64,000 nucleotides of DNA. It comes from Bemisia tabaci (Eukaryota > Arthropoda > Insecta > Hemiptera > Aleyrodidae). Below the pieces are notes generated by a model. It saw nothing but the letters and a program-made list of their open reading frames with translations, did not search any database and was not told where the DNA came from. Positions 11,197-21,871 of this stretch are shown here, piece by piece (position 1 is the stretch's first letter; the number at the start of each line of letters is the position of its first letter). The stretch covers positions 55,396,851-55,460,850 of the forward strand of contig NC_092796.1 of the NCBI RefSeq assembly GCF_918797505.1. Direction: 5' to 3'. Made by a program: the position numbers and the translations under genes.

Positions 11197-11275
11197 GACT
11201 CTGGATTATCCGGCTTCGTATTATCCAGACTCTGGATTATCCGGCTTCGTATTATCCAGACTCTGGATTGTCCGG
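11197..11275 (+). repeat. 31-bp tandem repeat in transposon end
   Basis: Two full units and part of a third (starts 11197, 11228, 11259) of GACTCTGGATTATCCGGCTT plus CGTATTATCCA. The repeat duplicates the terminal inverted-repeat sequence itself. Confidence 0.9.
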
Positions 11276-11340
11276 ATCGATTTTGCAACCATGTAACTAC
11301 GCTTGCATTCCGATAAGTGAGCGGATCCGCGGAGAAGCGG

Positions 11341-11560
11341 TCGCAAGGTATATTGGCGCCTGCAAGGCTGAAGGAATACTTCACGCATTGCGCCAAACAG
11401 TGAGGTCGGCGTGGAACGCATTAGCGCCTACTAGATTGCATAAATACTTCTCGCATTACGCCAAACGCAGTGCAGTCGGTTAGTTAGCCTAAAACGCACA
11501 TTAGCGGCTACAAGACTGCATGAATATTGAATACTTCACGTATTGCGCGCTTTAATCGTT
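11341..11560 (+). repeat. Module H tandem array, copy 1
   Basis: Three diverged units built on 'attagcgcctacaagactgc', 'atgaatacttcacgcattgc' and 'gccaaacacagtg...gtcggcgtgaaacgc'. Unit length is about 70-95 bp. The same module is at 18722-18925 (three units) and 39903-39946 (one partial unit). Confidence 0.85.
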
Positions 11561-11789
11561 GTATTGTAATTTATCGTTGTCGGCTACCATTCACAATCAC
11601 CATTGATTTGTACAGTTTGGCGTTAACCTTTTAAATTCTTGTTGGTATGCACATGATGTATACATAATAAGAATACTGTGGTGTTGGTTGGTAGTGTTTG
11701 TGTTTGTGTTTACTGTTATTATCCGGATTTCTTTTTCATCCGGATCGGGCCCGGCACCAATTAATCCGGATGATCCAGAGTCTACTGTA

Positions 11790-12762
11790 CATTACCGTTG
11801 TAGGATGTCAAATATATTTTTTTCATTGCAATATCTTCAAAGTACTAATTTCGAATTTCGTTTCTGTTCCAGGTCTGTTCGTGTCTCCTGCAAGTTTGTT
11901 TTTCTTCCACTGAACATTCACTATGAATTGGTTCTTACTTAGTGAGTTTAAATATTATATATGTAACTTTCGACAATTTTTCATTACGAGGCGTTTAGAT
12001 ATGTGGTCACAATCGCACAGTTGATTGGAGGTTTTATTTTCAAACAAGAAATATTTGTCAGTAGCCCTCGCTGGCTTGTAATCAAAAGTTTTATAACTTG
12101 TACATCAGGATGGGTGGGGCAGTCAGGGGCGGGAGCCAGCCCTATCTTAGTAATCTCTAGTTTAGTCTCAAAAATGTTGTCTCTGGTAAAGTGTAAATAG
12201 ATATAGAGTAGAAGATCTTCTCGAAGGACTTTATAAAAAGTTAACGTCATCCTTCACGGTAATGCACACTAGTTGTCTCTCCTAAGCTCTAACTTTCTCG
12301 TCGATCAACGAAGCGCTATGCTATTGCTAGAACTTTTAGAAACCTAAATGGCTTCCGATATTTTGTACCCATCATGACCATTTCGCCTTCAATTTCGTGA
12401 TAGGCAATGTGAGCGGCTTGGGAGCAGTAACAGTTGCTCGTAGCAGTTAAGTCGCGTTCATTCCCGCTTGATCATAGCATGTACTCATTAAGACTCATCA
12501 ATGAGGTCATCAAGTTAGTAGTAGGCCCATTTTAAGTGTTTTCTAGACCCCTTATACGACGTGTCCTTCTACCCCATCCCCACAAAAAGCTCCTACTTCC
12601 GCCCTCGTGCATTTGCTGATTGTTATCAGGCTGTTCAGCTCCAAAATTCTAAACAACTAGTATACTTACCAACATGGAAACAAGCATAAACCAACTACAG
12701 AAGAGCTCTTTTTTTCATACGTGAGCTGAGAAGTACGGGCACAAAGGACATTTATAGCTCCG
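11790..12762. other. Non-genic stretch
   Basis: AT-rich, no repeat family recognised. A minus-strand consensus donor (TTG|GTAAGT) lies at 12664-12672, but no convincing exon precedes it. Confidence 0.4.
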
Positions 12763-13001
12763 GCGCACAGCGGAACGAAACTATGGGAGAGGTCGGACAA
12801 AATTTGGAAACTTTCATATTTCATATCCTTGAATATATGAAACGGAAAAGTTTAAAAGTGGTCTCACTAGGTTTTTCGTGAAACTTCCTTTCCGAAACAC
12901 CCCTTGAATTTGAAATTGTGACGTAATAAACCTCAAAGCTTGCAATTTTTTTCAAAAATTTCAAGTCAAACCCCTGTTAATGTCTCGTTTCATTGTGCGG
13001 C
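12763..13001. mobile_element. MITE family C, copy 2
   Basis: Ends 'gcgcacagcggaacga' and 'tctcgtttcattgtgcggc', with internal 'agaggtcggacaaaatttgg' and 'aatttcaagtcaaacccc'. The outer arms are more diverged than in copies at 13856 and 57693. Confidence 0.7.
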
Positions 13002-13039
13002 GAGTCCTGCTCTCCATCAAGTGCACCCACTTGCATTTA

Positions 13040-13115
13040 CACTGAAAAAAAAATCTCTGTGTATTTACTAAGAAAAGGGTAAAATTACCAAGAATTCAGG
13101 GTTCTATTTGATCCC

Positions 13116-13150
<35 letters not shown>

Positions 13151-13456
13151 GTGAAATGACTACCAAGAAATCTCGGTAAAATTATTGAACTTTCTCGGTA
13201 ATTTTACTGGACCTTGGTAAAAGCGCCAATATTTTTTATCGACTGTGGTTGAATTACCGAGATAAAATGGCAAAGTTACCGGGAATTGATTACCAATAAA
13301 AGTGGTATTCTTACCTGAAAAAACAGTAAAAATACCGGTTTTTTAGGTAAGCTTACCAGTCTGTCTTGGTAAAATTACCAATAATTGGTAAAAAAAAGTG
13401 AGATGGTAAAGGTACCAGCGGACCTTGGTAAAAACACCGAGAATTTTTTTTCAGTG
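13040..13456. mobile_element. Element family D with GGTAAAATTACC repeats
   Basis: Starts CACTGAAAAAAAAATCTCTG and ends GAATTTTTTTTCAGTG. The 417-bp interior is made of about a dozen variants of 'ttggtaaaattacc' in both orientations (e.g. near 13079, 13167, 13190, 13214, 13366) and a ~31-nt T run at 13119-13149. The CACTG ends resemble families A and G. No clear target duplication. Confidence 0.75.
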
Positions 13457-13551
13457 TTGTCTAAAATTTCATGTCCGACCTCTGTTAGTGTCTCGTTTCA
13501 TTGTGCGGCGAGCCCTGCCCTCCGTCACGTACACCCACTTGCAGTTATCAC
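13457..13551 (+). repeat. Direct duplication of 12945-13041 (partial family C)
   Basis: The segment from 'aaaatttcatgtccgacctc' through 'gtgcggcgag.cctgc.ctccgtca' to 'cacccacttgca.tta.cac' repeats, with ~85% identity, the sequence just left of element D. It extends past the family C end into non-repeat flank, so it is a local duplication of the locus rather than an independent insertion. Confidence 0.7.
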
Positions 13552-13855
13552 ACGCAGGTCATCCGAGTCGAGCGCCCCGATTCCAAAAAATTTCCATACC
13601 GAATTTCGGTACAACGCGACTCCGCGTCGTCATTTGAGCGGGACTTCAGCGTTTCCTCCTCCCGTGAAGCGGGCGTTTGATTGCGGGAGTCGTTGCCGGG
13701 CCCCAGCGTTGCCGATTCGCCGGAAATGCAGCCGACGCGATGGAGGGAAACGCGGTGGTGCGGCGCGGGATCTGGGAACGGCGTGCCAATCAAAAGTCGC
13801 AACACGTAGGGCAAAGACTGAGGCACTCGGGCTACTCGACGGCGGGTTCCGCGCC
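13552..13855. other. CpG-rich spacer
   Basis: GC-rich, open on both strands. The 179-codon ORF 13385-13924 overlaps D and C element sequence at its ends and is judged spurious. Confidence 0.4.
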
Positions 13856-14096
13856 GCCGCACAGTGGATCGAGTCAATCAGAAAGGTCGGACATGAATTT
13901 TTTCACTTAAACTGCAATTTTTGATGTTTATTTCGTCAAATTTTATCTTTTGAGGGGTGCTTTTTGAAGTAAATTGTACGAAAAAACCAATGGGACCATT
14001 TTTGAGGCCTGGAAATTTTGTAATAACGGAGCTACAAGTGTTTAAAGTTTCCAGATTTTGTCTGACTTCTCCAATCGACTCGGTCCACTGTGCGGC
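13856..14096. mobile_element. MITE family C, copy 4
   Basis: Complete 241-bp copy. GCCGCACAGTGGATCGAGTC at the left, cgactcggtccactgtgcggc at the right. Inner AGGTCGGACATGAA and 'ttttgtctgact' pair. Best reference copy with an intact left end. Confidence 0.85.
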
Positions 14097-14191
14097 GGAG
14101 GGGCCGGGGCCCGGGCGGCAGACCCCGGAGCAGACGTGACTGCAATTCGGAGCCGGCCACACTCGGCTCTAAATCATCGGCCCGGAGCACT

Positions 14192-14440
14192 GCCGCGCTG
14201 AGGAAAAACACCGTATGAACTTTCGAGAGTTGCCAAATTTCCCCAGATAAAATGTTTATTTCTGAGGAAAGTTATGCATATTTTTTCTTGAAATTTTCAG
14301 AGACTTTAGGTGAAATTGCGAACAAAATTACCTGAAAAATTGGGAGGACAATTTTCATAAGTTTACCAGGAAATTCGCGTTTTATCGAAGGAAATTTGGC
14401 AACGCCTGAAGGTTCATACGACGTTTTTCCTTCGCACGGC
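14192..14440 (+). mobile_element. MITE family E, copy 2
   Basis: 249 bp. GCCGCGCTGAGGAAAAACAC to GTTTTTCCTTCGCACGGC. Inner arms 'gagttgccaaatttcc' and 'ggaaatttggcaacgcc'. Flanks carry agcac / agcag, a possible imperfect duplication. Orientation from the 'cttgaaattttcag' block. Confidence 0.85.
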
Positions 14441-14490
14441 AGAGCAGGAGCCTCACTTCCACGTCTTGATTACTGTTTACCTTGTCTTAG

Positions 14491-14672
14491 TCCCCGCTCA
14501 AGCCACAAATGACGTCATTTTATCCTCGTCCCTAGCCTGCCCACCTGGAGTACCTATCTCGGAGAGCACGGCCATGTCCGGAGACAAACAGACACTCTGC
14601 TATCTTCAGAATGGCGGAAGCTGCTATTTTCAGGATTTCAGCCTTCAGCTGTTGAATTATCTACCATTTCAG
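14491..14672 (+). CDS. Weak candidate exon, Cys-containing
   Basis: An acceptor-like tract 'tgtttaccttgtcttag' precedes 14491 and a CAG|GTAC donor-like site follows 14672. The 182 nt are open in phase 1 and encode, in part, ACPPGVPISESTAMSGDK, then QTLCYLQNGGSCYFQ, then DFSLQLLNYLPFQ. Three cysteines and even composition look protein-like. The donor is poor beyond position +3, and a repeat (family R) begins 11 bases later. No family recognised; chance is possible. Confidence 0.2.
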
Positions 14673-14682
14673 GTACTTTTAT

Positions 14683-14770
14683 AGGGAGAGTATGGCCATT
14701 GGGCCCCATGGAGAGCTCTAAGGCCCAAAAATGGCGGCGCTTTGTTTTGCTTTTTGAGGATTGGAGGGGT
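14683..14770 (+). mobile_element. MITE family R, copy 2 (interrupted)
   Basis: 'tagggagagtatggccattg' and 'atggagagctctaaggccca' match the family R arm. It is interrupted at 14771 by the TA-flanked element S. Sequence after 15200 ('aggaggggtcattgcc...') probably continues it. Confidence 0.45.
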
Positions 14771-14772
14771 TA

Positions 14773-15198
14773 GAGTACCATAGACAGAGTATGCCCATTC
14801 GTATCTTTTTACTACAGGAAAACTGTTCCGCTTTTTGATTGGTCAACGAGTTTTTAGGCTTCATGATGCTCTTAGGGCCGTAAATAAACAAACAAGATGG
14901 CGACTCACCGTAACATCGATAAGAAGCTAAATTTGACAAAAATTTCAATTATACGGCAGTAACAATTTAAACTAGCATGTCTACGAATAACACACGGAAA
15001 AAACGTGAAAACATTGTTAAATCGCCTTTCACCTTTATCACAGGAGGATGTAAGATGTGCATAACCTCAATCTTGCTTGCTGATAACAGCCATCTTGTTT
15101 GTTTATTTGCGGCCCTAAGAGCATCGTGTCAGCCTATTCGCTCGCGACCAATGAAAAACCGGAACAGAAATGGCCATACTCTGTCTATAAAGGTACTC
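14773..15198. mobile_element. TA-flanked inverted-repeat element (family S)
   Basis: Ends GAGTACC / GGTACTC, flanked by TA at 14771-14772 and 15199-15200. Arms of ~115 bp pair through 'atagacagagtatg', 'ttgattggtca/tgaccaatgaaaa'-like blocks and 'cttagggccgtaaataaaca / tgtttatttgcggccctaag'. 426 bp, no transposase ORF. The TA duplication suggests Tc1/mariner-type mobilisation. Confidence 0.8.
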
Positions 15199-15200
15199 TA

Positions 15201-16026
15201 GGAGGGGTCATTGCCACCTTGTGACGGTTTTGACAGTTCCTTACTTCTGGGGGCCCAGTTTGGAAGGAAGGTCTCAAAATAGCATCATGAAAAGGACAAA
15301 TTTTGCAAACCGCTAGGGAAATTCAACAGTACAACTTTAAAAACGGGCTCCTGGAAGGGATAGAATCATTTAATGATTTGCCACCGCATAAAAAATACAT
15401 ATTGCCACTTTTTTGCCCAAAATACCGGTCTCCGCCTTTTCATTCGTGGAAATGCCACGTTTCAGTGTTGAAAAAGCCGCCCTGGATAACCGAATAAACG
15501 GAAAATCGATGATCTATCACACTTCCCATGCAATTTGAGTAAAGATAGAAGATATTCCTCTTGAACTTAGAAAATGTGTCAAGTTTGGAGAGACGAGAAA
15601 ATTGAAAGTGCCCTGAGCGTCTAAAATTCGCCCGTTGCCGGCGTCTATTGTGTCGGGCAACTCGATGGCAGAGCCGCGGGTGTGAGCGGGGGTGGTACAA
15701 GGTGAAGCCCCCCAAATTTGGCGATACTCGCTCGCGATTGGTCGAAATTTCACGGGGAAACCCTCGACGGGATAACGGTCGGAAGGAGCGTCCATTGACG
15801 GTTTCTCGTTGCGGTGAAAAGGTCGGATCACCGCGATAATTATCCGAAAACAAGAGCGGGACTCGAATGAAATCAAAAGCGATGGGGTGAGCGTCCGCCG
15901 GTTTACGAGCGGAGATCGGACGCTGAATCGCATCGGTTATTATTCGGCGGTCATTGTGATTTTCCTGCGGCTTTAATCGGCTTTCGAGCGAGGATGTCAG
16001 GTCGTACCTTCCTTTCTCTGAAGTAT
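15201..16026. other. Non-genic stretch
   Basis: Two overlapping minus-strand ORFs of ~138 codons (15440-15933) without recognisable motifs. No splice or repeat context I can support. Confidence 0.35.
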
Positions 16027-16195
16027 ATGTCTAAAGGAGGGTACTGCCGTGTATGTGCCGCTCTCTGATTGGTTCATTAGTTTTAGGTTCATCGTGGAGC
16101 CAGCAAAGTCATGTCTAAAGGAGAGTATTGCCGTGTATGTGCCGCTCTCTGATTGGTTTCATTAGTTTCAGGTTCATCGTGGAGCCAGCAAAGTC
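16027..16195 (+). repeat. 84-bp tandem duplication
   Basis: Two adjacent units (16027-16110, 16111-16195) starting ATGTCTAAAGGAG and ending AGCCAGCAAAGTC, ~95% identical (one extra T and a few substitutions). The high identity suggests a recent event. Confidence 0.95.
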
Positions 16196-18385
16196 ATCCA
16201 GAGGTATTCGAATTATCAAGTGATGAATGGGGAGAGTTTAACCGGAATATCTGACACATCTACCAATCGCTAAAACATATCGGTCTTCCAAATGTTTACC
16301 CTTTCCGGTCCTTTTTTTAACCATATACTGAAAGCTCTTTTCCATAATTTTATCTCCGAGCAAATAAATATTGTCCAAAGTTTAGCGAAAGTCCACTCTT
16401 TGAAAAGAAAAAGAATAATTCCGGAAGTCAGGGAAAGCCAGGGAATGAGAAAGTTTTGGAGGCAAAAAATAGCCAAGAAAGTCAGGGAATTTGAGGATGC
16501 AAAATGTATGGCAACCCAGTAGTCGTGAAAACTTTAAACTCGCGGACCAATCAGAAGAAGGCACCCTCCTCCTGCATCAAAAAATTAAGATGGCAATACC
16601 ATCCCTTTATGTGTACTGTAGTTTTCCCCACAGAGTTAACTGAGAAAATTTAAAAAATCCGTCCGTCAATGGACGAAAGCTTATAGTAAAAATCCTACAA
16701 TTTTTTCCTGTGCCCTCAACAGAAGTGTAATACGATCATTTATTTTCTCGTTCTCTCGCCGAAATTTTCTTGAAAATAAGCCAATTAAAATTAAGGTCTT
16801 TTCTAACGCAAAGAGAATTGCTAAATGGATCATGTTGTTGGGCCTCGGGCTTTGCGTCTTACAAAATTAGGCAAGGCAAACTGTCAGAGGACAGAGAACA
16901 CTGAAGCGGGGGTTGAGAAAACGTGGAACATTCAACCGAGTAATGAGCCATAACCTAATTTAAGAGTAACATTTTGACTGGAGAGTTTTTTTCATCCGTC
17001 TCCAAAAGAGAGGGCTCTAAACGCCCTCCCGTTTTTGAATATACGTAATTTTTGTTTCGTTTCTTTCTCTTCCTTTCTCTCCCTCGACCAGCTTACCCTG
17101 TCCCTCTTGCCCCAGCGTGGTACACAAAGCTTTCCGTACACAAAGATCTAATACTTTGACAAACAAGAACGGAGATCTAACAAGGGGATGGAGGGAAGCA
17201 GAGTGGCGGATCCAGGGGTGTAATTAATAACGGGGTTTGTTTTCTTAGTTGTATGAGAATCCTCATCTTTCATGGACGATAAATTCACTCTGTTTTTTTT
17301 TTTCTCCGTCAGGGGTTGGTGAAACAGGTTGGTTAGGTTGTTGTAAGGTATTATGTTCAATTTTCATATCAATATACACCCTTATTTGAGCGAAAACCTG
17401 CAATTAAATTTGAAAACAAATCCTTTGAATCTTCAGTTCACTGAACGAAACTGCTACTGTGAATATTTTCCGGATGTAAAGCAATTAGAATTATTTTTAA
17501 AACAACAGGAGTCTCTCTCGAGACAATTGGAATTTCTGATCGGGAAACCTTCGATGGAAGCCCACCTTGAATCAAGCGAGGATTTTTCTCAGATCTCGAG
17601 GATAAAGATTAATTACACCAAAGAAAATCGTTTCTGTGACATGTTTTCGTCGTGCTAAAGAAAATAATCACTCCGGCGCGGAAGTGATATATTGTGCGAA
17701 GTAAAATTTTAGAAGTCACAATGGAAGTTTCCTTGTTCCAGCGGGTTGTTAAATTCATCAGAACAAACTGATATGAACATTTATCCGAGAAGGAAGTTTG
17801 CATCGTCACATGACTGAAATTTTTCTTGGCTCAATTATTCGCCTCCTCGACGTAACGATAATTTCCCGTAGCGAAACAATGAACTGTCCGGTAAACCGAT
17901 TTCGTTTTTGTAATGAGTCTATCATCGCAAAAAGATGTGCGTTTGAATAAAGAAGTGGCTCAGAAACCCTCGACAACACAACTAAAATTTTACTTGGCAG
18001 AGCAAGCGCAATAAACCGTTTCCTTGACGCAATAAGTTTTCTCTCTCACGCCGAAAAACAGCAACTGCGTTTTTATTTTCTTTTTTATAACGACTCCAAT
18101 TTTTCTCGGTGTGGTAGTGCTTGATCATTCTTGATGGGTTGGCGCGAGGGGTTCATGACGGCGCTTCAAGAAGCGGTCGCATTCGAATTTGTCTCCTGGA
18201 CCAGGATGCGAGCGAGAGTAGGGCGATGCATCGTTGGCCAGGAGAACTTGTGTGGTCTCCGGGGCTTATTTATTTCGCGGGAAATCGAACGCGCAGACGC
18301 CACGGCTCGCTATGATGCCCTCAGCCAGACAGCGCTGCCAAGTGCCGCCGGACCACAGAACGATGCTCATGGATCGAATTCGATA
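16196..18385. other. Non-genic stretch
   Basis: 16408-16521 has 'tcagggaaagccagggaatg' text like the AGGGTN elements. 17210-17226 has 'ggcggatccaggggtg', which resembles a hAT-type end. A 101-codon plus ORF (17353-17658; EYFPDVKQLELFLKQQ within it) is protein-like but has no recognised domain or splice support. Otherwise AT-rich. Confidence 0.35.
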
Positions 18386-18393
18386 GTGGTTCG

Positions 18394-19223
18394 CAGGGCC
18401 GGATTAAGGGGGTGGCCACATGGGCCGCGGCCCATGGCGGCAAATCAATGGGGCGGCAAATTTTGCACTTTTTTTTAAAAAAATCGGATTTTGAAAAAAA
18501 AAATTACAAACGAGAAAAGGCGACAAAATCTCTCATTTCCTGAGAGTATAATAATTTCTAATGTTTTCGACTTTCAGTGATACAAGAGAGCACCTTAAAT
18601 TAGTCGAGTTAAGAGAGAAACCAAACACGCAATTTGGCCTGGAACGGCGCGACTTAGAGAGAAATGATGACGAGGACTTGAGATGAAAAGGAGAAGTCCT
18701 CGGCGCGAAGGTCGGCATGTAATACATATTAGCGCCTACAAGACTGCACGAATACTTCACGCATTGCATCAAACGTGAATCGCGTAGCGCCTACAAGACT
18801 GCATGAATACTTCACGCATTGTGTCAAACACAGTGCGTTCAGCAGCGGTCGGCGTGAAACGCATAGCGCCTACAAGACTGTCGGAATACTTCACGCATTG
18901 CGCCAAACACGGTGCAGGCTGCGCGGCGCGACGACGGCGGAAGGAAAAATCATTAAACTACATTTATGCTTGTTCTTTCATAATTTGTTCGTTCTGAATG
19001 GGAGGCCTTGTCCACACAGAGATGGGTTTACGGAACTTAACTTTCGCGCAAAGTTCCGTGAATTTTTTCTAGTAGTGTTAATAGGGCTTTCAAAAAAATG
19101 TGTCCAACATGAGTAAACACGTCTTATGCACCCCTCCCTCTCTATCGATATTTCAAAACGAATGAGAAGGGGGCGGCAAAATACAGGCGGCCCATGGGCG
19201 GAAAGTAGGTAAATCCGGCCCTG
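18394..19223. mobile_element. hAT-type non-autonomous element I, copy 1
   Basis: Ends CAGGGCCGGATTAA and AAATCCGGCCCTG, flanked by an exact 8-bp duplication GTGGTTCG (18386-18393 and 19224-19231). The 8-bp duplication and CAGGG-type ends are diagnostic of the hAT superfamily. 830 bp, no transposase ORF. Carries a three-unit array of module H at 18722-18925. A truncated relative is at 39564-39946. Confidence 0.95.
18722..18925 (+). repeat. Module H tandem array, copy 2
   Basis: Three units, each with 'agcgcctacaagactg' followed by 'gaatacttcacgcattg' and 'tcaaac' or 'ccaaacac'. Units two and three are separated by a longer linker ending 'gtcggcgtgaaacgcat'. Same module as 11341-11560 inside a pogo-like element. 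Confidence 0.9.
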
Positions 19224-19231
19224 GTGGTTCG

Positions 19232-19444
19232 ATGTATCGCTTGGAAAGCTCCAAGATTAAGGAAGGTATGACGACCTGAAGTTCCAAGCTAAGAATCGTT
19301 CTAAAAACTCAAATTTGAGTTATTAATGCTGATGCATGAAGGAAAACTGGAAATTTTGGCGCAAGTTTGCCCCTACAAGGAAAAGTTGAGGAAGATATGA
19401 CGACCTGTATTTCCAAGACAAACATTCTTCAGTTTTAGGTCAAA
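19232..19444 (+). repeat. Fragment related to element X, with internal duplication
   Basis: Reverse complement of 19350-19420 ('ttgcgccaaaatttcc', 'cctcaacttttcc') resembles the arm of the long inverted-repeat element at 60435-61615. Within this stretch 'aaggtatgacgacctgaagt tccaag' recurs as 'aagatatgacgacctgtatt tccaag' about 125 bp later. Confidence 0.45.
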
Positions 19445-19993
19445 TGGACCACTAGACAAGGTACGAATTTTAGCATTCTGATACGTGTTTCTTAACCAAA
19501 ATTTTACGTAGAACACGATACGCACAACGAAAATTACCGAAATCAACTCCTCACGAAGATATTCCATGATTCTTGATGCGTGAATTCAAACCACCCGCTC
19601 ATTAAAACTCAATGCTCTGCGTGATTCACATCGCACGCTAAACGTCATCATGACCGTCTCTGCGATATAAAAATCTGGCAACCTCAATCTTGACGCTTTG
19701 GCTCAGCTGTAGCAAATTGCTTATAGTTTGAACAACACATGGTGGGAAATGAACATTGCTCGATTGAGAGCTTGCTGAAACCGTTGTAGTGCGCGATTTG
19801 ACTCACGTAGAGCTTTGAGTTTCTTGTGAGCGGGCAGTTCAAATTCCTCGTAACCAATGTGAAATAAAAACGTTAATATCTTCGTTAGGAGTTGGTTTCA
19901 GTAATTTTCATTGCGCGAATCGTGCTCTACGTGAAATTCTGGTTATGAAACATGTATCAGAATGCTTAAATTCGTACCTTGTCTAGTGGTCCA
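19445..19993. mobile_element. Inverted-repeat element T
   Basis: Ends TGGACCACTAGACAAGGTAC and its complement. The arms stay paired for >150 bp ('attctgatac', 'acgtagaacacgat', 'gaagatatt', 'cccgctca...aaactcaa', 'cgtgattcac'). 549 bp with a short unpaired centre. No target duplication evident. Confidence 0.85.
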
Positions 19994-21871
19994 TTGTAAG
20001 GTTTTAATTGGTTTAGGTTTAATTTAGATTAAAAATTCTGACATTTATAGAGATAAGGAGCAACTATCGACCTGTCCGGTCAAAAAATCAGAAAGTTGAA
20101 CGAAAAACGCGCGTAGCTTGTTCCAAAAGGCTTCTGGAGACCGTTTCTCGTTGAGAACTCGAAATCGCCAATTTTGGAACTACTCCTGGAATGCGAGGTC
20201 CTTTTTCAAAGATCTTGTCACACATTATGTCGTATATATCGGAAGTATCTTTGAGAAGTCAACTTATCCGACGATAGGGTCCTACTCAAAGTTCATTTCG
20301 ACCTTTAAAAAAATCTGCATATTAAGGCGAGTAGTGTTAGTTCTTTTTATTTTTCGTGTCGGTTTTTCGCCGAAATTGACAACGCTACACATGATGCTCG
20401 ATTTATTTAGTGCGGTGAGCAGAATGTCGTTGCTAAATTGTCGTGTCCCGCGTTGCGCGCCGTGCACCAACTGCACCTCAGCATAGCCGCATCGGAGTCA
20501 TTTTACATTTTACAAAACGCTATAAAGTTGAGGAGACATTTCGCTCACATCACTCACCGGATGGTGCATTCATTGCGGGTTGCCAACTCACGCGCAGAAA
20601 AATATCCGCTTTCCTCTTTCCCTACATTAAACGAGTCCCTCGTCTCTGAGTTATTTAATTCAGTCGCGTACCCACCGTCTGGGGCTCATTCACTCGAATA
20701 AGGGTTTTCGTTAAGGGTCATTTTTTCAGATTTTTGGGGCCACATTTGGCACTCTTTGAGGGTTCTTCATGGCCTCTTATGAACTTCGGTCCCCCATTTT
20801 TGTAAGGAGAGGCCTCTATTCCTCCTTCCGATAGAGCCCACCCCCATTCATCCTGAAACCAGTCCGCTTATACAATTGGGGATCCAGGCCCCCGCCTCTT
20901 TATCGCTTTGGGGCAGTTACGCGATTTTAGCTTAAAATCAAGGAACTCGGATCTGAGATTTCAAGATACAGCCCGAACACAAATTGAAAATATGGACTGT
21001 CAGAGAGCTTGAAGCCTCGATAGACAGTCAAATTCCAAACCAATGGCTCACTAAACCACGAACGAATTTTAACTTGCGAATAAAAGCGGAAGGTAAATGA
21101 CACGATTCGCACATTAAAAACGCGGAAAAGCAACTGAAAACCGAAAAATACGCATAGTTCAATATAGCGCAACTTTCCCGCAAATTTAAAACGCGCTAGT
21201 TTCGCGCCGAATGATGTCATCTGGCACCAATCATAAGCGAGTGCGGGGTTGATCCTGACGGAACACTAAATTTCTGCGTAATTCGCATCTGAAAATAATG
21301 CGAAGTAACGAATTTAAGATTAAGACACAATTCCTCTCTCATTTAGATGCGAACTTTGATCATCCATCGAGACTTTCATAGTAGCGAGATGATTTCGCGG
21401 TGTCGAACATTTCGCCGGCAAACACTTTTGAGGCCTTTTAACGAGCTCTTTAGAGAGTGCAGTTGGCAATGGAGTGAGTGCTCTGGCCGCGGGCGCAAGC
21501 GCATTCCGTCGGCGGGAAATGTCATTTCGCGGGCCGCGAGCGCGAGCGTGTGTGCCAATGTCAATGTCTCGGTGTGCTTGTCTCCGTTTTCAACATATTA
21601 GCCGGCAATCAGATGCATTGTAAACGCACGCAATTAGGCCATAAATTACACCGCGAAACGGAGATAAAGCCGTCCGACCGCGACCATGAGCTCCCGGCTA
21701 CCGGAGTTGGGCAAAGTTCAAAGAATTTTTTTCGTCCGTCCAGAAGCGCCCCGAGCAGCGGCTTCGGCGCCAAATTTACCCTGGAAATTCACCTATTTAC
21801 AAGTCAACCCACATTTTCGAAAAAATCGAGTTGAGAATGTTTTTGAGTTTCAAGCCGTGAATTTTCTCCTT
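19994..21871. other. Non-genic stretch
   Basis: ORF 20118-20486 (122 codons, basic and aromatic-rich) and ORF 21478-21834 (118 codons) lack recognisable motifs. 20880-20895 'ggatccaggcccccgcc' resembles a hAT-type end. No firm feature. Confidence 0.35.

Larger units (their letters stand above)
11192..11787. mobile_element. Pogo/Tigger-like non-autonomous element
   Basis: Ends are CAGTAGACTCTGGATTATCC and its complement (ggatgatccagagtctactg), flanked by TA at 11190-11191 and 11788-11789. The TA duplication and the CAGTAGACTC..ATTATCC end are typical of the pogo/Tigger branch of the Tc1/mariner superfamily. The 596-bp interior has no transposase ORF. It carries a 31-bp tandem repeat next to the left end and a ~85-bp-unit array (11341-11560) also found inside a hAT-type element at 18722-18925. 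Confidence 0.85.

Noticed and set aside
13385..13924. 179-codon ORF through elements D and C
   Set aside because: Made of repeat sequence at both ends and a GC-rich spacer between.
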